Source: Pseudomonadota bacterium (GTDB taxonomy: Bacteria; Desulfobacterota; Desulfovibrionia; Desulfovibrionales; Desulfovibrionaceae). Taken from it: DNA of 8,329 bases. The position numbers and the translations under genes are program-made. Within the stretch, counting starts at the first letter, position 1. Each line of letters opens with the position of its first letter. Below the pieces are notes generated by a model. The model did not search any database and was not told where the DNA came from. It saw only the letters and a program-made list of their open reading frames with translations. Of the stretch, positions 1 through 7,101 are shown piece by piece. The DNA lies in the NCBI GenBank assembly GCA_023453335.1, contig JAEXTU010000347.1:1-8329 (forward strand), read 5' to 3'.

Positions 1-249
1 TGGCCGCGTCGTGGGGCACCAGGACCCGCAGGGTGGCGCGGCCGGGGGTGTCCATGTGGTCGAAGTGGTAGACCACCTCGATGCCCTCGGCCGTATCCAG
101 GCCGGTCACGTCCTCCAGGAAATAGCCCTGGCGGAGCATGGCCTTGGCGGCGCGCACCACGTCCGTGGCCCGGACAAAGGCCTGGAGGGGCTGTCCCGTG
201 GCCGGATCGCAGGTGAGCACGGCGGTGGGGTTCAGGCTGTCGACCCAAC

Positions 250-253
<4 letters not shown>
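1..253 (-). CDS. nuoC: NADH-quinone oxidoreductase subunit C, N-terminal part (runs off left edge)
   Basis: This is the first 84 codons of the complex I 30-kDa-type subunit, part of the peripheral arm that carries electrons to quinone. The visible protein begins MSWVDSLNPTAVL and includes the stretch GLDTAEGIEVVYHFDH followed by RATLRVLVP, the N-terminal alpha/beta fold typical of NuoC. The ATG at 253-251 overlaps the nuoB stop codon (ATGA), which implies translational coupling. The assignment rests on this pattern plus its place directly after nuoA-nuoB. The C-terminal signature lies outside the window, so a NuoC alone cannot be told from a NuoCD fusion. Confidence 0.85.
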
Positions 254-779
<526 letters not shown>

Positions 780-804
<25 letters not shown>

Positions 805-1160
805 GTGAACACCCCCTTCTTCCAGAAGTACAGGCAGGCCAGCCCGAGGACGGCCAGGAAGACCAGGACATCGACGAGGAACTGCCAGCCCTCCAGGAAG
901 GGATAGGCCGCGCCCACCGGGAAGAGGTAGAGCACGTCCACGTCGAAGGCCAGAAAGAGCAGCGCGTAGATGGCGTAGTTGATGCCGAAGCGGACCCAGG
1001 CCGAGCCGTGGACCGGCATGCCGCACTCGTAGGGATCGCCGAAGGCGCCTCCCGTATACCGCGGTGCCAGGAGAATGGACCCGACCACAGGGCCGGCTGC
1101 GAATGCCACGCCCAGGAACAGGGCCAGCAGAACCGCGACGTTCAGCCACGTGAAGACCAT
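780..1160 (-). CDS. nuoA: NADH-quinone oxidoreductase subunit A (126 aa)
   Basis: This is a small membrane subunit of complex I (ND3 homologue) that links the peripheral and membrane arms near the quinone channel. Three membrane segments are visible at about residues 7-30, 62-80 and 92-112. The conserved loop has YECG at 44-47, and the second helix carries the acidic motif FDVDVLYLFPV at 72-82. Length matches the family. The ATG at 1160-1158 is chosen over in-frame upstream codons because GGAGAGG lies 5-6 bases before it. It is the first gene of the visible nuo operon, followed by overlapping nuoB and then nuoC. Whether the operon includes the NADH-binding NuoEFG subunits cannot be seen; many sulfate reducers carry an 11-subunit form without them. 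Confidence 0.95.
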
Positions 1161-1186
1161 GACCTCTCCTTTTCCTCGCGAAGTGC

Positions 1187-1201
1187 GCCGCCGAGGGCGG
1201 C
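1187..1201 (-). promoter_or_regulatory. Leader hairpin just upstream of the nuoA ribosome binding site
   Basis: GCCGCC and GGCGGC form a perfect 6-bp stem around a 3-base loop, about 27 bases before the nuoA start codon and about 18 before its GGAGAGG. On the transcript it would sit in the 5' leader, where it could stabilise the message or tune translation. No U-run follows, so it is not a standard terminator. The function is inferred from position only. Confidence 0.4.
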
Positions 1202-1277
1202 TCTCAATACGTTTTACACCCCTGGGATGGACTGGCCCCGCACCAGATCGGCGGGAAAATGTATCGTTAAGGCGGCA

Positions 1278-1306
1278 TGGAAACCACATCCGGCCGTATC
1301 TGTCAA
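1278..1306 (-). promoter_or_regulatory. Candidate sigma-70 promoter for the nuo operon
   Basis: A perfect -35 hexamer TTGACA (1306-1301, minus strand) is followed after 17-18 bases by TTTCCA/TTCCAT, a poor -10 match (at best 3 of 6). It would give a leader of roughly 110 bases before nuoA. The strong -35 and its place in the long intergenic stretch support the call; the weak -10 keeps confidence low. Confidence 0.35.
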
Positions 1307-1321
1307 GATGGATATGCCGTT

Positions 1322-1352
1322 TTCAAGGCATTCCCCGCATGAATCTCTTGAA
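1322..1352. repeat. Interrupted 31-bp dyad upstream of candidate nuo promoter
   Basis: TTCAAG at 1322-1327 pairs with CTTGAA at 1347-1352. Inside it, ATTC at 1330-1333 pairs with GAAT at 1341-1344 around a 7-base centre, so the two nested arms are exactly symmetric. A second, overlapping inverted repeat, ATGCC-N8-GGCAT, lies at 1314-1331. Placed just before the candidate -35 box, these could bind a regulator of nuo transcription. No binding protein is identified. Confidence 0.4.
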
Positions 1353-1570
1353 GAAACCCGGTTATCCCCGGCCGGCCTAAACATGACGGGGACTCCGCAG
1401 TATAATATTCGACCTCCCCGGTAGACATCCCTGTCCAGCACCACTGCGCTACGTATGTATCAGCCTGTACAAGCCACGCACATTCCGGCCATATCGTTGC
1501 AACTGGTCGCCATGCACCCGCAATACGTCTCCACAGGGGCAGTCAGGAAGGGGAATGGTCCGGCCCGTGT

Positions 1571-3058
1571 CTAGATGAACAAGACCGTGACCAGGATGAA
1601 GCTCGGGACGAGGATGCCTACGGACCAGGCCATGTAGCCGAAGAAGCTGGGCATCTTCACGCCGCCGGCCTCGGCGATGGAGCGCACCATGAAGTTGGGC
1701 GCGTTGCCGATATAGGTGTTGGCGCCCATGAACACCGCGCCGGCCGAGATGGCCAGGAGGGTGTGCACGTGCTGCATGAGGTACTGGGCGTCGCCGCCCG
1801 CGGTGTTGAAGAACACCAGGTAGGTGGGCGCGTTGTCCAGGAGGCTGGACAGGATGCCGGTGAGCCAGAAGTACATCTCGTTCGCCGGCTCGCCGTTCCT
1901 GGTCACCAGGGCGACGACCTCGGACAGGGCCCCGTGCTCGCCCGCGCGCAGGATGGCGATGGCCGGGATCATGGACACGAAGATGCCGGCGAAGAGCTTG
2001 GCCACCTCGATGATGGGAAACCAGTCGAACTCGTTCTTCTCGCGGGTGGCCTGGGCTGTGGTCTTGATGGAGAGGAAGGCCATGAGCAGGAGCAGCACGT
2101 CGCGGGCCACGTTCTGCAAGTCCACGTGCACATGGTACACTTCGAAGCCCACGCCCGGGTTCCACATGCCGCTCATGAGCACGCCGCCCACCACGCCGGC
2201 CAGCAGCACCAGGTTGAAGCCGCCCTCCAGACGCAGCTTCTCCGTGCCCGCGCGGGGCGGCTCCGGCCGGCCCTCCCGGCCGAAGAGCACGGAGTCGACG
2301 GCGAAGTACACAGCGAGCAGGAGCACGGCCAGGAAGGCCATGGGCGCGAAGAGGTGCATAGTGGTCCAGAAGAAGGACACACCCTTCAGGAAGCCCAAAA
2401 ACAGCGGCGGGTCGCCCAGGGGGGTGAGAGCGCCGCCGATGTTGGCTACCAAGAAGATGAAGAACACCACGGTGTGCACCTTGTACCTGCGATGGGCGTT
2501 GGCCCGCAGCAGCGGCCGGATGAGGAGCATGGCCGCGCCGGTGGTGCCCATCCAACTGGCCAGGGCGGTGCCAGTGGCCAGGAACACGGTGTTCACCACT
2601 GGCCGGCCCACCAACGAGCCGGACAGGCACACCCCGCCGGCGATGGTGAACAGGGCGAAGAGCAGGATGAGGAAGGGGATGTACTCCAGCACCGCGGTGT
2701 GCACCACCACGTAGGCGGACAGGGCGGGCCCGTACTTCACCGCGAACGGCGTCAGGAAGGTCAGGCCCCAGAAGGCCGCCACCTTGCCGAAGTGGCGGTG
2801 CCAGAAATGGGGGAAGACCAGGGGGAAGACGGCGATGGACAGGAGCATGCACACGAAGGGCAAGACCCACAGTCCGCCCAGCTCCTTGCCGAACTCCTCG
2901 GCCTGGTGGTGCAGGCCGCCGGCCTCGCCGAACGACTCGGCACTGGACACGGCCGGGGCCGCCGTTTGGTCCGAGGCGTGCGCCAGGGGCGCAAGGCTGG
3001 TCGACATCACCGAACAAAACGCCGCCAGCGCCAGAATGCCGAGCAACCGACGAACCAT
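1571..3058 (-). CDS. Sodium:proton antiporter, NhaD/ArsB type of the ion transporter superfamily (495 aa)
   Basis: This is a polytopic inner-membrane carrier, most likely exchanging Na+ for H+. It starts with a signal peptide (hydrophobic residues 4-20, probable cleavage after AHA at 26-28), as is common in NhaD-like and CitMHS_2-type proteins. About a dozen membrane segments follow. The two inverted-repeat half-motifs of the superfamily are clear: NIGGALTPLGDPP at 206-218, and in the second half LLDNAPTYLVFF at 406-417 with GANTYIGNAPNFMV at 445-458. A charged loop lies around 256-276. The ATG at 3058 is chosen because AGGAGG lies 9-10 bases upstream and the signal peptide begins there; a longer frame from 3166 adds 36 unlike-looking residues. 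The gene precedes nuoA on the same strand, so a shared role in ion-gradient energetics is plausible. The substrate (sodium versus citrate or arsenite) is inferred from family only. Confidence 0.88.
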   Translation of the reverse strand: MVRRLLGILALAAFCSVMSTSLAPLAHASDQTAAPAVSSAESFGEAGGLHHQAEEFGKELGGLWVLPFVCMLLSIAVFPLVFPHFWHRHFGKVAAFWGLTFLTPFAVKYGPALSAYVVVHTAVLEYIPFLILLFALFTIAGGVCLSGSLVGRPVVNTVFLATGTALASWMGTTGAAMLLIRPLLRANAHRRYKVHTVVFFIFLVANIGGALTPLGDPPLFLGFLKGVSFFWTTMHLFAPMAFLAVLLLAVYFAVDSVLFGREGRPEPPRAGTEKLRLEGGFNLVLLAGVVGGVLMSGMWNPGVGFEVYHVHVDLQNVARDVLLLLMAFLSIKTTAQATREKNEFDWFPIIEVAKLFAGIFVSMIPAIAILRAGEHGALSEVVALVTRNGEPANEMYFWLTGILSSLLDNAPTYLVFFNTAGGDAQYLMQHVHTLLAISAGAVFMGANTYIGNAPNFMVRSIAEAGGVKMPSFFGYMAWSVGILVPSFILVTVLFI

Positions 3059-3094
3059 TCCCCCCGACCTCCTCTCGACTCCCAGGAGGGATGT

Positions 3095-3105
3095 ACACTG
3101 AGTGT
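3095..3105. repeat. Short palindrome in the antiporter leader
   Basis: ACACT-G-AGTGT is a perfect 11-base palindrome 37 bases upstream of the antiporter start codon. It is a reasonable size and place for an operator half-site pair. A dyad this short can occur by chance, and no regulator is known for it. Confidence 0.3.
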
Positions 3106-3325
3106 CTTGATTAACGCATCCGCCTGGAACCGAAACTCCGTTTGGCTCGCGCGGCGATGCATTCATTTTGGATAAGGAAGCTTCAAGGTGGAAGCAGCCG
3201 CGCCGAGAATACCCCTTCCTACCCGTACGATCTTGCCGGGAAAACCGAACCCGCCGGATTGGAACGGAGAAATGGCGCGACTATGCCTACAGGTCGGGCC
3301 CGGCAAGCCCCCCTATGCTGACCGG

Positions 3326-3350
3326 CTCATGCAACGCGGCAAGGCATGAG
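3326..3350 (-). terminator. Hairpin downstream of the first rrf2 gene
   Basis: CTCATGC (3326-3332) and GCATGAG (3344-3350) form a perfect 7-bp stem with an 11-base loop, starting 24 bases past the rrf2 stop codon. There is no U-run after it, so it is at best a weak or factor-assisted terminator. It could instead be a regulatory dyad. Confidence 0.4.
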
Positions 3351-3373
3351 GGGCGGAGGCCGGTGGGATCAGT

Positions 3374-3838
3374 TCAGGGCTCCCGCTCCCACCCCGCGGG
3401 GCAGGGCCCCAGGGTCACGTCGCCGCCCTGGCGCACTAGGCGCACCAGATCGGCCAGGCTGATGGAATCCAGCTTGTCGAACATGGCCTGGCTGGCCTCG
3501 GTCCAGACCTTGCGGGTGAGGCAGGTGTGGGCGTTGCGGCAGGCCCGGCGGCCGGTGGCCGCACATTTGGTCAGGGCGGTGTCCCCTTCCAGCACCCGCA
3601 CCACCTCGCCCACGGAGATCTCCTCCATAGGCCGGGCCAGGGTGTGGCCCCCTCCGGGGCCGCGCCGGCTTTCGATGAACTGCGCCCGCTTCAGGGGCTG
3701 GACGAGCTTCTCCAGGTACTTGGCCGAGATGCCTTGGCGCTTGGCCACATCGGCAATGCGGACCGCACCGCCCGCGTTGTGCAGGGCGATGTCCACCATG
3801 AGCCGAGTCCCATACCTGCTCCGCGTGGACAGCCGCAT
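3374..3838 (-). CDS. Rrf2-family transcriptional regulator with three-cysteine Fe-S motif (154 aa)
   Basis: This is an IscR/NsrR-type regulator: a dimeric winged-helix repressor or activator that usually senses iron-sulfur status, nitric oxide or redox through a bound cluster. The N-terminus MRLSTRSRYGTR is the family hallmark. The recognition helix lies around GISAKYLEKLV (36-46), the wing around RGPGGGHTLARP (59-70), and EEISVGEVVRVLEGD (72-86) leads into the sensor loop. Three cysteines, Cys92, Cys100 and Cys106, have spacing CX7CX5C. IscR has CX5CX5C, so the loop is two residues longer here. A C-terminal extension holds a further Cys146. The ATG at 3838 has AAGGGGGGA just upstream; an in-frame extension to 3940 is low-complexity and lacks the family start. 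The target genes are unknown. The divergent DUF3108 gene and the downstream antiporter are positional candidates. Confidence 0.92.
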   Translation of the reverse strand: MRLSTRSRYGTRLMVDIALHNAGGAVRIADVAKRQGISAKYLEKLVQPLKRAQFIESRRGPGGGHTLARPMEEISVGEVVRVLEGDTALTKCAATGRRACRNAHTCLTRKVWTEASQAMFDKLDSISLADLVRLVRQGGDVTLGPCPAGWEREP

Positions 3839-3993
3839 AGCGTCCCCCCTTGCGCCCGCCGCGCCGGCAGCGGGACGAAACAACCCTCGCTCGCCAAAAA
3901 GGAGCAGCCAGCGGCACGGGCCGCGGACGCTGCCGGTCAAGGCCTGAGGAGTGGCGGCCGGTTCCGAATCACCCCCGGGAATCGGCCTGCCCC

Positions 3994-4022
3994 CACTTAC
4001 CCCAAGATTCTAGGGGGGTCAA
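3994..4022 (-). promoter_or_regulatory. Candidate rrf2 promoter with a palindrome filling its spacer
   Basis: On the minus strand TTGACC (4022-4017) and TAAGTG (3999-3994) are 17 bases apart. The spacer (4000-4016) reads CCCCAAGATTCTAGGGG on the plus strand, a dyad with only one mismatched base pair. Rrf2-type repressors commonly bind across the -35/-10 region of their own promoter, so this is a plausible autoregulatory operator. The -10 match is weak (2 of 6), and the dyad does not match the IscR consensus spacing exactly. Confidence 0.4.
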
Positions 4023-4032
4023 TGTCTTGGCT

Positions 4033-4048
4033 GCGTTGACGGCAACGC
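4033..4048. repeat. Inverted repeat upstream of the DUF3108 gene
   Basis: GCGTTG-ACGG-CAACGC is a perfect 6-bp inverted repeat with a 4-base loop, about 60 bases before the DUF3108 start. In RNA it would make a compact leader hairpin; in DNA it could be a second operator in the divergent intergenic region. No further evidence is visible. Confidence 0.35.
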
Positions 4049-4110
4049 GCGCTTGCCCCCTCCGCGTTCCGGCGCTACCCTGGCGTCAAGTCTCCGGGAA
4101 ACCACCGACC

Positions 4111-4905
4111 ATGTCCAAGACCCTGCTCCCCGCCGCGCTCCTGGCGCTCCTGCTCCTGCCCGGTCCGGCCCCGGCCGGAGGCCCGCTGCCCTTCTGCCCG
4201 GGGGAATCCCTGACCTTCACCCTGGCCTGGGGCGTGATCCCGGCCGGAGAGGCCAGCATCGAGGTCCTGCCCCCGGACCTGCCGCCGGGCTTTCCCCCCG
4301 GGGCCGAACCCCTTCTGCACCTGCGCATGCGCGCCAAAACCAACTCTTTTGCCGACGTGTTCTACAAGGTCCGCGACCAGGTGGACTCCTGGACCGACCC
4401 GGGGCTGTCCCGCGCCCTGCACTACGTGAAGTCCCAGCACGAAGGGAGCTACCACCGGGAGATCACGGTGCGCTTCTTCTGGAACAACTCCACGGTGCGC
4501 TACGAGAACGACGTGAACGGCCCCAAGGAGCCGCTCATCCTGCTGCCCGGGACCCTGGACCCCCTGTCCGTGTTCTACGGCTTCCGCAGTCGGGAGATCG
4601 GGCCCGAGGCCGCGGTGTGGCTGCCGGTGACCGACGGGACCAAGACGGTCATGGGTGAGGCCAAGGTGGCCGGCCGGGAGCGGATCACCGTGCCCGCCGG
4701 GGAGTTCGACACCTGGGGGGTGGCTCCGGACATCCGGGACCTGGGCGGGGTCTTCCGCAAGAGCCCCGGGGCCAGGCTCACGGTGTGGGTCACCGCCGAC
4801 GAGCGCAAGATTCCCGTGCGCATCGAGAGCAAGGTGCTGGTGGGCTCCTTCCGGGCCGAACTGGCCACCCTGGCCTGGCCCGAGGGCTGCCCCGGCGGCC
4901 CCTGA
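4111..4905 (+). CDS. Secreted DUF3108-domain protein (264 aa)
   Basis: This is a periplasmic or outer-envelope protein of the DUF3108 family, whose biochemical role is not established. A signal peptide is clear: MSKTLL, hydrophobic residues to about 17, and a likely cleavage near PAPAGG at 19-24. Mature residues begin with the family pattern GESLTFTLAWGVIPAGEASIE (31-51). They continue with a beta-rich body (FADVFYKVRDQVDSW at 80-94, TLDPLSVFYGFRSRE at 148-162) and end with the typical segment VWVTADERKIPVRIESK at 225-241. Only two cysteines exist, Cys29 and Cys260, near opposite ends of the mature chain; they could form a disulfide. The ATG at 4111 starts the signal peptide, though the upstream GGGAA is a weak and distant ribosome binding site. 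It is divergent from rrf2 and followed by its own hairpin. Confidence 0.85.
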   Translation: MSKTLLPAALLALLLLPGPAPAGGPLPFCPGESLTFTLAWGVIPAGEASIEVLPPDLPPGFPPGAEPLLHLRMRAKTNSFADVFYKVRDQVDSWTDPGLSRALHYVKSQHEGSYHREITVRFFWNNSTVRYENDVNGPKEPLILLPGTLDPLSVFYGFRSREIGPEAAVWLPVTDGTKTVMGEAKVAGRERITVPAGEFDTWGVAPDIRDLGGVFRKSPGARLTVWVTADERKIPVRIESKVLVGSFRAELATLAWPEGCPGGP

Positions 4906-4916
4906 CCGCCACTGCC

Positions 4917-4937
4917 CCGGGTCTGCAAACAGCCCGG
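4917..4937 (+). terminator. Hairpin after the DUF3108 gene
   Basis: CCGGG-t-CTG (4917-4925) pairs with CAG-CCCGG (4930-4937) around the loop CAAA, giving an 8-bp stem with one bulged T. It begins 12 bases after the stop codon, the normal place for an intrinsic terminator. The downstream U-run is missing, which seems usual for the hairpins in this GC-rich window. Confidence 0.5.
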
Positions 4938-5063
4938 CAAGCCTGGGGAAATCTCCTAACTTCCCTGTGGCGGCGACCGGTTGTCGGCGACTTGCCCTGG
5001 ATGCGCTTTGGGGATATCGGATACTACGGCATTATCACCTCAAGCCACTACGCAGGGTTACGC

Positions 5064-5885
5064 ATGGACGAACCCCTGGAATCCACCCCGGGCGCACCTC
5101 CCGCGGACGGCCAGGCCCAGCCGCAGGCCCTGCCCAGGTCTTCCGCCCCCCGTCCCCGCGGTCCGGCCGAGGAGTTGGAACGGGCCCTGGACGAACCCCA
5201 GGAAGTTCCCTTCATGCACTGGTCGGTGCCCTGGTCCGACCTGATGATGACCATGTTCGTGTTCTTCGCAGCGCTCTTCATCTATGCCAGCGCCCGGCGG
5301 GACGTGACGGAATTCTTCCGCGGCCACAAGGCGCACGAGACCATGCAGCGGGACTTCACGGCCGTGGGCGGCCGGCCCGGCCCCCTGCCGGTGCACGACC
5401 GGCCCTCGGCCGGCATGCTCCCCGCCCTGGGCGTCCAGCAGCTCTCGGAGTCCATGAACGCCGCGGTGCGCGACCAGGGGCTCAAGGACGTGACCGTGCG
5501 GGTGGAGGGGGATGTGGTGCGCATCGCCATGCACGGCCCCCTGCTCTTCGACCCCTTTGCGGCCGAGGTGAAGCCCGAGGGCTTGCGCTTCCTGCACACT
5601 GTGGCCCGCATCCTGGCCATGGCCCGCAACCCGGTGGAGGTGCACGGCCACACCGACAATGTGCCGGTGCACACCCCCCAGTATCCCACCGCCTGGGAAC
5701 TCTCCACGGCCCGGGCCGTGAACGTGGCCCGCATCCTCATCGACGCCGAGAACATCGACCCGGCCCGCTTCACCGTGGTCGGGCATTCCATGTACCTGCC
5801 CGCGGTGCCCAACCTCACGGCCGAAACCAGATACCGCAACGCGAGGGTGGAACTCGTGGTGCGCAAGCCCGAACCCGAGGAATAG
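5064..5885 (+). CDS. MotB-like stator protein: one TM helix plus OmpA/peptidoglycan-binding domain (273 aa)
   Basis: This is the peptidoglycan-anchoring partner of a proton- or sodium-driven stator. Residues 1-50 form a Pro/Ala/Glu-rich cytoplasmic tail, longer and more acidic than in ordinary MotB. One membrane helix spans about 54-76 in SVPWSDLMMTMFVFFAALF, with Asp59 at the place of the MotB ion-carrying aspartate. A plug/linker region follows. The OmpA-like domain (about 145-268) has VEVHGHTDNVPVHTPQY at 191-207, then WELSTARAVNVARIL at 211-225, including Asp198 and Arg217 expected to contact meso-DAP in peptidoglycan. The ATG at 5064 is preferred; an earlier in-frame ATG at 5001 has no ribosome binding site and adds residues unlike the family. 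The next gene is two bases beyond the stop, so both are co-translated. It could be a flagellar stator or an alternative MotB-like anchor. Confidence 0.87.
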   Translation: MDEPLESTPGAPPADGQAQPQALPRSSAPRPRGPAEELERALDEPQEVPFMHWSVPWSDLMMTMFVFFAALFIYASARRDVTEFFRGHKAHETMQRDFTAVGGRPGPLPVHDRPSAGMLPALGVQQLSESMNAAVRDQGLKDVTVRVEGDVVRIAMHGPLLFDPFAAEVKPEGLRFLHTVARILAMARNPVEVHGHTDNVPVHTPQYPTAWELSTARAVNVARILIDAENIDPARFTVVGHSMYLPAVPNLTAETRYRNARVELVVRKPEPEE

Positions 5886-5887
5886 CC

Positions 5888-6781
5888 ATGCAGATGCTGC
5901 GCGCCAACATCATCGGTGTCTCCGTGTGCTCGGCCCTGCTCCTGGCCGGTTTCATGTCCTCGGGCGACATCACCGCCTACCTGAACCTCCCCTCCGTGTT
6001 TGTGGTCGTTGGCGGCACCCTGGGCTCCACCCTGCTCTCCTACCCCTTTTCCCAGGTGCTGGCCGCGGCGCAGGTGGCCCGGGGCGCCTACCGCAACCCG
6101 GGCGCCGACCCGGACGCGGTGATCTTCGCCCTGCTGGACATGTCCATCCGCAGCAAGGTGGACGGGCTGCAGAGCCTGGAGAAGGCCGGCGAGCAGACCA
6201 CCGTGGCCTTTTTGCGCGACGCCATGCAGATGCTGGCGGACAACTACTCCGTGGAGGACATCCGGGACATCCTCTCCACCGAAATCCTCCACTTCCGGCA
6301 GCGCCGCCAGCACAACGAGCGGGTGTTCCGGAGCATGGCGGTGTACTCCCCTGCCTTCGGCCTGGCCGGCAGCGTCATCGGCCTCGTCGGGCTGCTCTTC
6401 AGCCTGGGCGACACCGGCGAGATACTGCGCTACATCCCCATCGCCCTGGTTTCCACCCTCTACGGCATCCTGGGCGCGTACTTCGTGTTCTCGCCCATTG
6501 CCGAGTGCATCCGGGATAAGACCGAGCGAGAGGTGCTCACCCACAAGCTCATCATCGAGGGCGCGGTGGCTGTGAAGCACGAGACCAACCCGCACATCCT
6601 GGAGAAGAAGCTCTCCGCCTTCCTGACCCCGGCGGCCCGGCGCGAGACCCGCAACACCTTCGCCGAGGTGCGCCAGAAGTACCTGCGCATGGTCCGCGCC
6701 CGCACCGAGGGGGAACGGGCCGAAGCCCCGGCCGCGCCCACCGGCCCGGTCCGGGAGAAGCTGGCCACGGAACAGGCCTGA
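5888..6781 (+). CDS. MotA-like stator protein (297 aa)
   Basis: This is the membrane ion-channel partner of the preceding MotB-like protein; together they should form a MotA5:MotB2-type motor that couples ion flow to torque. TM1 and TM2 lie at about 6-24 and 34-52. A large cytoplasmic loop (about 65-145) includes VEDIRDILSTEI at 122-133. TM3 is AVYSPAFGLAGSVIGLVGLL at 151-170, and TM4 is IPIALVSTLYGILGAYFVF at 183-201. Pro155 and Pro184 sit where MotA has its functionally important prolines. The C-terminal tail (about 205-297) is longer than usual and charged. GAGGAA inside the end of the upstream gene gives the ribosome binding site 6-7 bases before the ATG. The gene order (B before A) is the reverse of the common motAB operon. 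Confidence 0.9.
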   Translation: MQMLRANIIGVSVCSALLLAGFMSSGDITAYLNLPSVFVVVGGTLGSTLLSYPFSQVLAAAQVARGAYRNPGADPDAVIFALLDMSIRSKVDGLQSLEKAGEQTTVAFLRDAMQMLADNYSVEDIRDILSTEILHFRQRRQHNERVFRSMAVYSPAFGLAGSVIGLVGLLFSLGDTGEILRYIPIALVSTLYGILGAYFVFSPIAECIRDKTEREVLTHKLIIEGAVAVKHETNPHILEKKLSAFLTPAARRETRNTFAEVRQKYLRMVRARTEGERAEAPAAPTGPVREKLATEQA

Positions 6782-6796
6782 GCCCGACGACAAGAG

Positions 6797-6823
6797 GCCC
6801 CCGGGGGGCGCCGCCCCGGGGGC
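6797..6823. terminator. Strong bidirectional hairpin between convergent genes
   Basis: GCCCCCGGGG (6797-6806) and CCCCGGGGGC (6814-6823) make a perfect 10-bp all-GC stem with a 7-base loop. It lies 16 bases after the motA-like stop and 29 bases beyond the stop of the convergent small gene, so it can serve both. No T-run follows on the plus strand; on the minus strand CTCTTGT follows. Confidence 0.6.
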
Positions 6824-6851
6824 GGGGGTCCGGGCGCCGTCTCCTGCGATC

Positions 6852-7058
6852 TCAGACCATCATGTCCACCATGGTCCCCTTGCCGGCGTACGCCGCGCCG
6901 AGGACCTTGGTCTGGAAGTCGTAGTCGGCGTTGCTCGCGCCGCCCACGCTCGCTTTCTGGTTCATGTAGTCCAGGGTCTTGGCGACCACTTGGGCTCCGA
7001 AGACCTGCCGGTCCGAGGCCGAGGCCAGCGATGCGACGCTGGCGGTCATCTCGTCCAT
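6852..7058 (-). CDS. Small putative motility-associated protein, YjfB-like (68 aa)
   Basis: This is a short soluble protein with no signal peptide or membrane segment. The N-terminal half, with ASVASLASASDRQVFGAQVV at about residues 6-25, then KTLDYMNQKA, resembles the small amphipathic-helical YjfB-type putative motility proteins. The tail has DFQTKVLGAAYAGKGTMVDM. The family match is by eye and tentative. Much firmer support for a motility role is the sigma-28 promoter in front of it. The ATG at 7058 follows GGGAGGG at a good distance; Met4 is an in-frame alternative without its own ribosome binding site. It converges on the stator-like pair. No molecular function is known for this group. 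Confidence 0.75.
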   Translation of the reverse strand: MDEMTASVASLASASDRQVFGAQVVAKTLDYMNQKASVGGASNADYDFQTKVLGAAYAGKGTMVDMMV

Positions 7059-7101
7059 GGCGTTCCCTCCCTCAAGAGCGGAAACGGGCCCTTCGGATGT
7101 C

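Larger units (their letters stand above)
1161..1570. other. Non-coding interval between antiporter gene and nuo operon
   Basis: This 410-base interval separates two minus-strand genes and is visibly richer in A+T than its flanks. Reading frames in it are short, lack ribosome binding sites and match nothing I recognise. It holds the nuoA ribosome binding site, a leader hairpin, a candidate sigma-70 promoter and an interrupted dyad, all listed separately. I found no hairpin with a T-run after the antiporter stop codon. Confidence 0.7.
3059..3373. other. Non-coding interval between first rrf2 gene and antiporter gene
   Basis: These 315 bases lie between two minus-strand genes. They contain the antiporter's AGGAGG ribosome binding site (about 3067-3072), a small palindrome, and a hairpin after the rrf2 stop. 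A minus-strand sequence TTGAAG near 3187-3182 followed by A+T-rich bases could hold the antiporter promoter, but I see no convincing -10. I recognise no gene here. Confidence 0.6.

Noticed and set aside
1378..1406. TAAACA-N17-TATAAT on the plus strand
   Set aside because: It is a good-looking sigma-70 promoter, but no plus-strand gene follows; it points at the 3' end of the minus-strand antiporter gene. Probably chance in A+T-richer sequence, though an antisense RNA cannot be excluded.
1214..1444. 76-codon frame in the nuoA upstream gap
   Set aside because: It starts at GTG without a ribosome binding site, has no recognisable pattern, and covers promoter-like sequence.
1498..1512. Sigma-54-like sequence TGGCGACCAGTTGCA on the minus strand upstream of nuoA
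   Set aside because: The GG and GC elements are one base too close for a functional -24/-12 promoter.
1449..3175. Long open frames overlapping the antiporter gene on both strands (up to 549 codons)
   Set aside because: They have skewed His/Arg/Gly/Pro composition with no domain pattern, and they shadow the clearly coding antiporter frame in high-GC DNA.
1314..3350. Similarity between ATGCCTTG...GCAT dyads at 1314-1331 and 3329-3347
   Set aside because: They share only the 8-base left arm and GCAT, with different spacing (18 versus 19 bases); too little to call a common operator.
4957..4983. Possible sigma-28 promoter before the motB-like gene (TAAC-N15-ACCGGTTG)
   Set aside because: The -10 half matches only about 4 of 8 positions and the -35 is poor, unlike the strong site at 7102-7128.
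5001..5063. Earlier start for the motB-like gene at ATG 5001
   Set aside because: There is no ribosome binding site, and the added residues do not resemble MotB N-termini; the segment looks like leader DNA.
5282..6793. 503-codon open frame antisense to the motB/motA-like pair
   Set aside because: It is a GC-driven shadow frame; the plus-strand frames carry recognisable stator motifs, and this one shows none.
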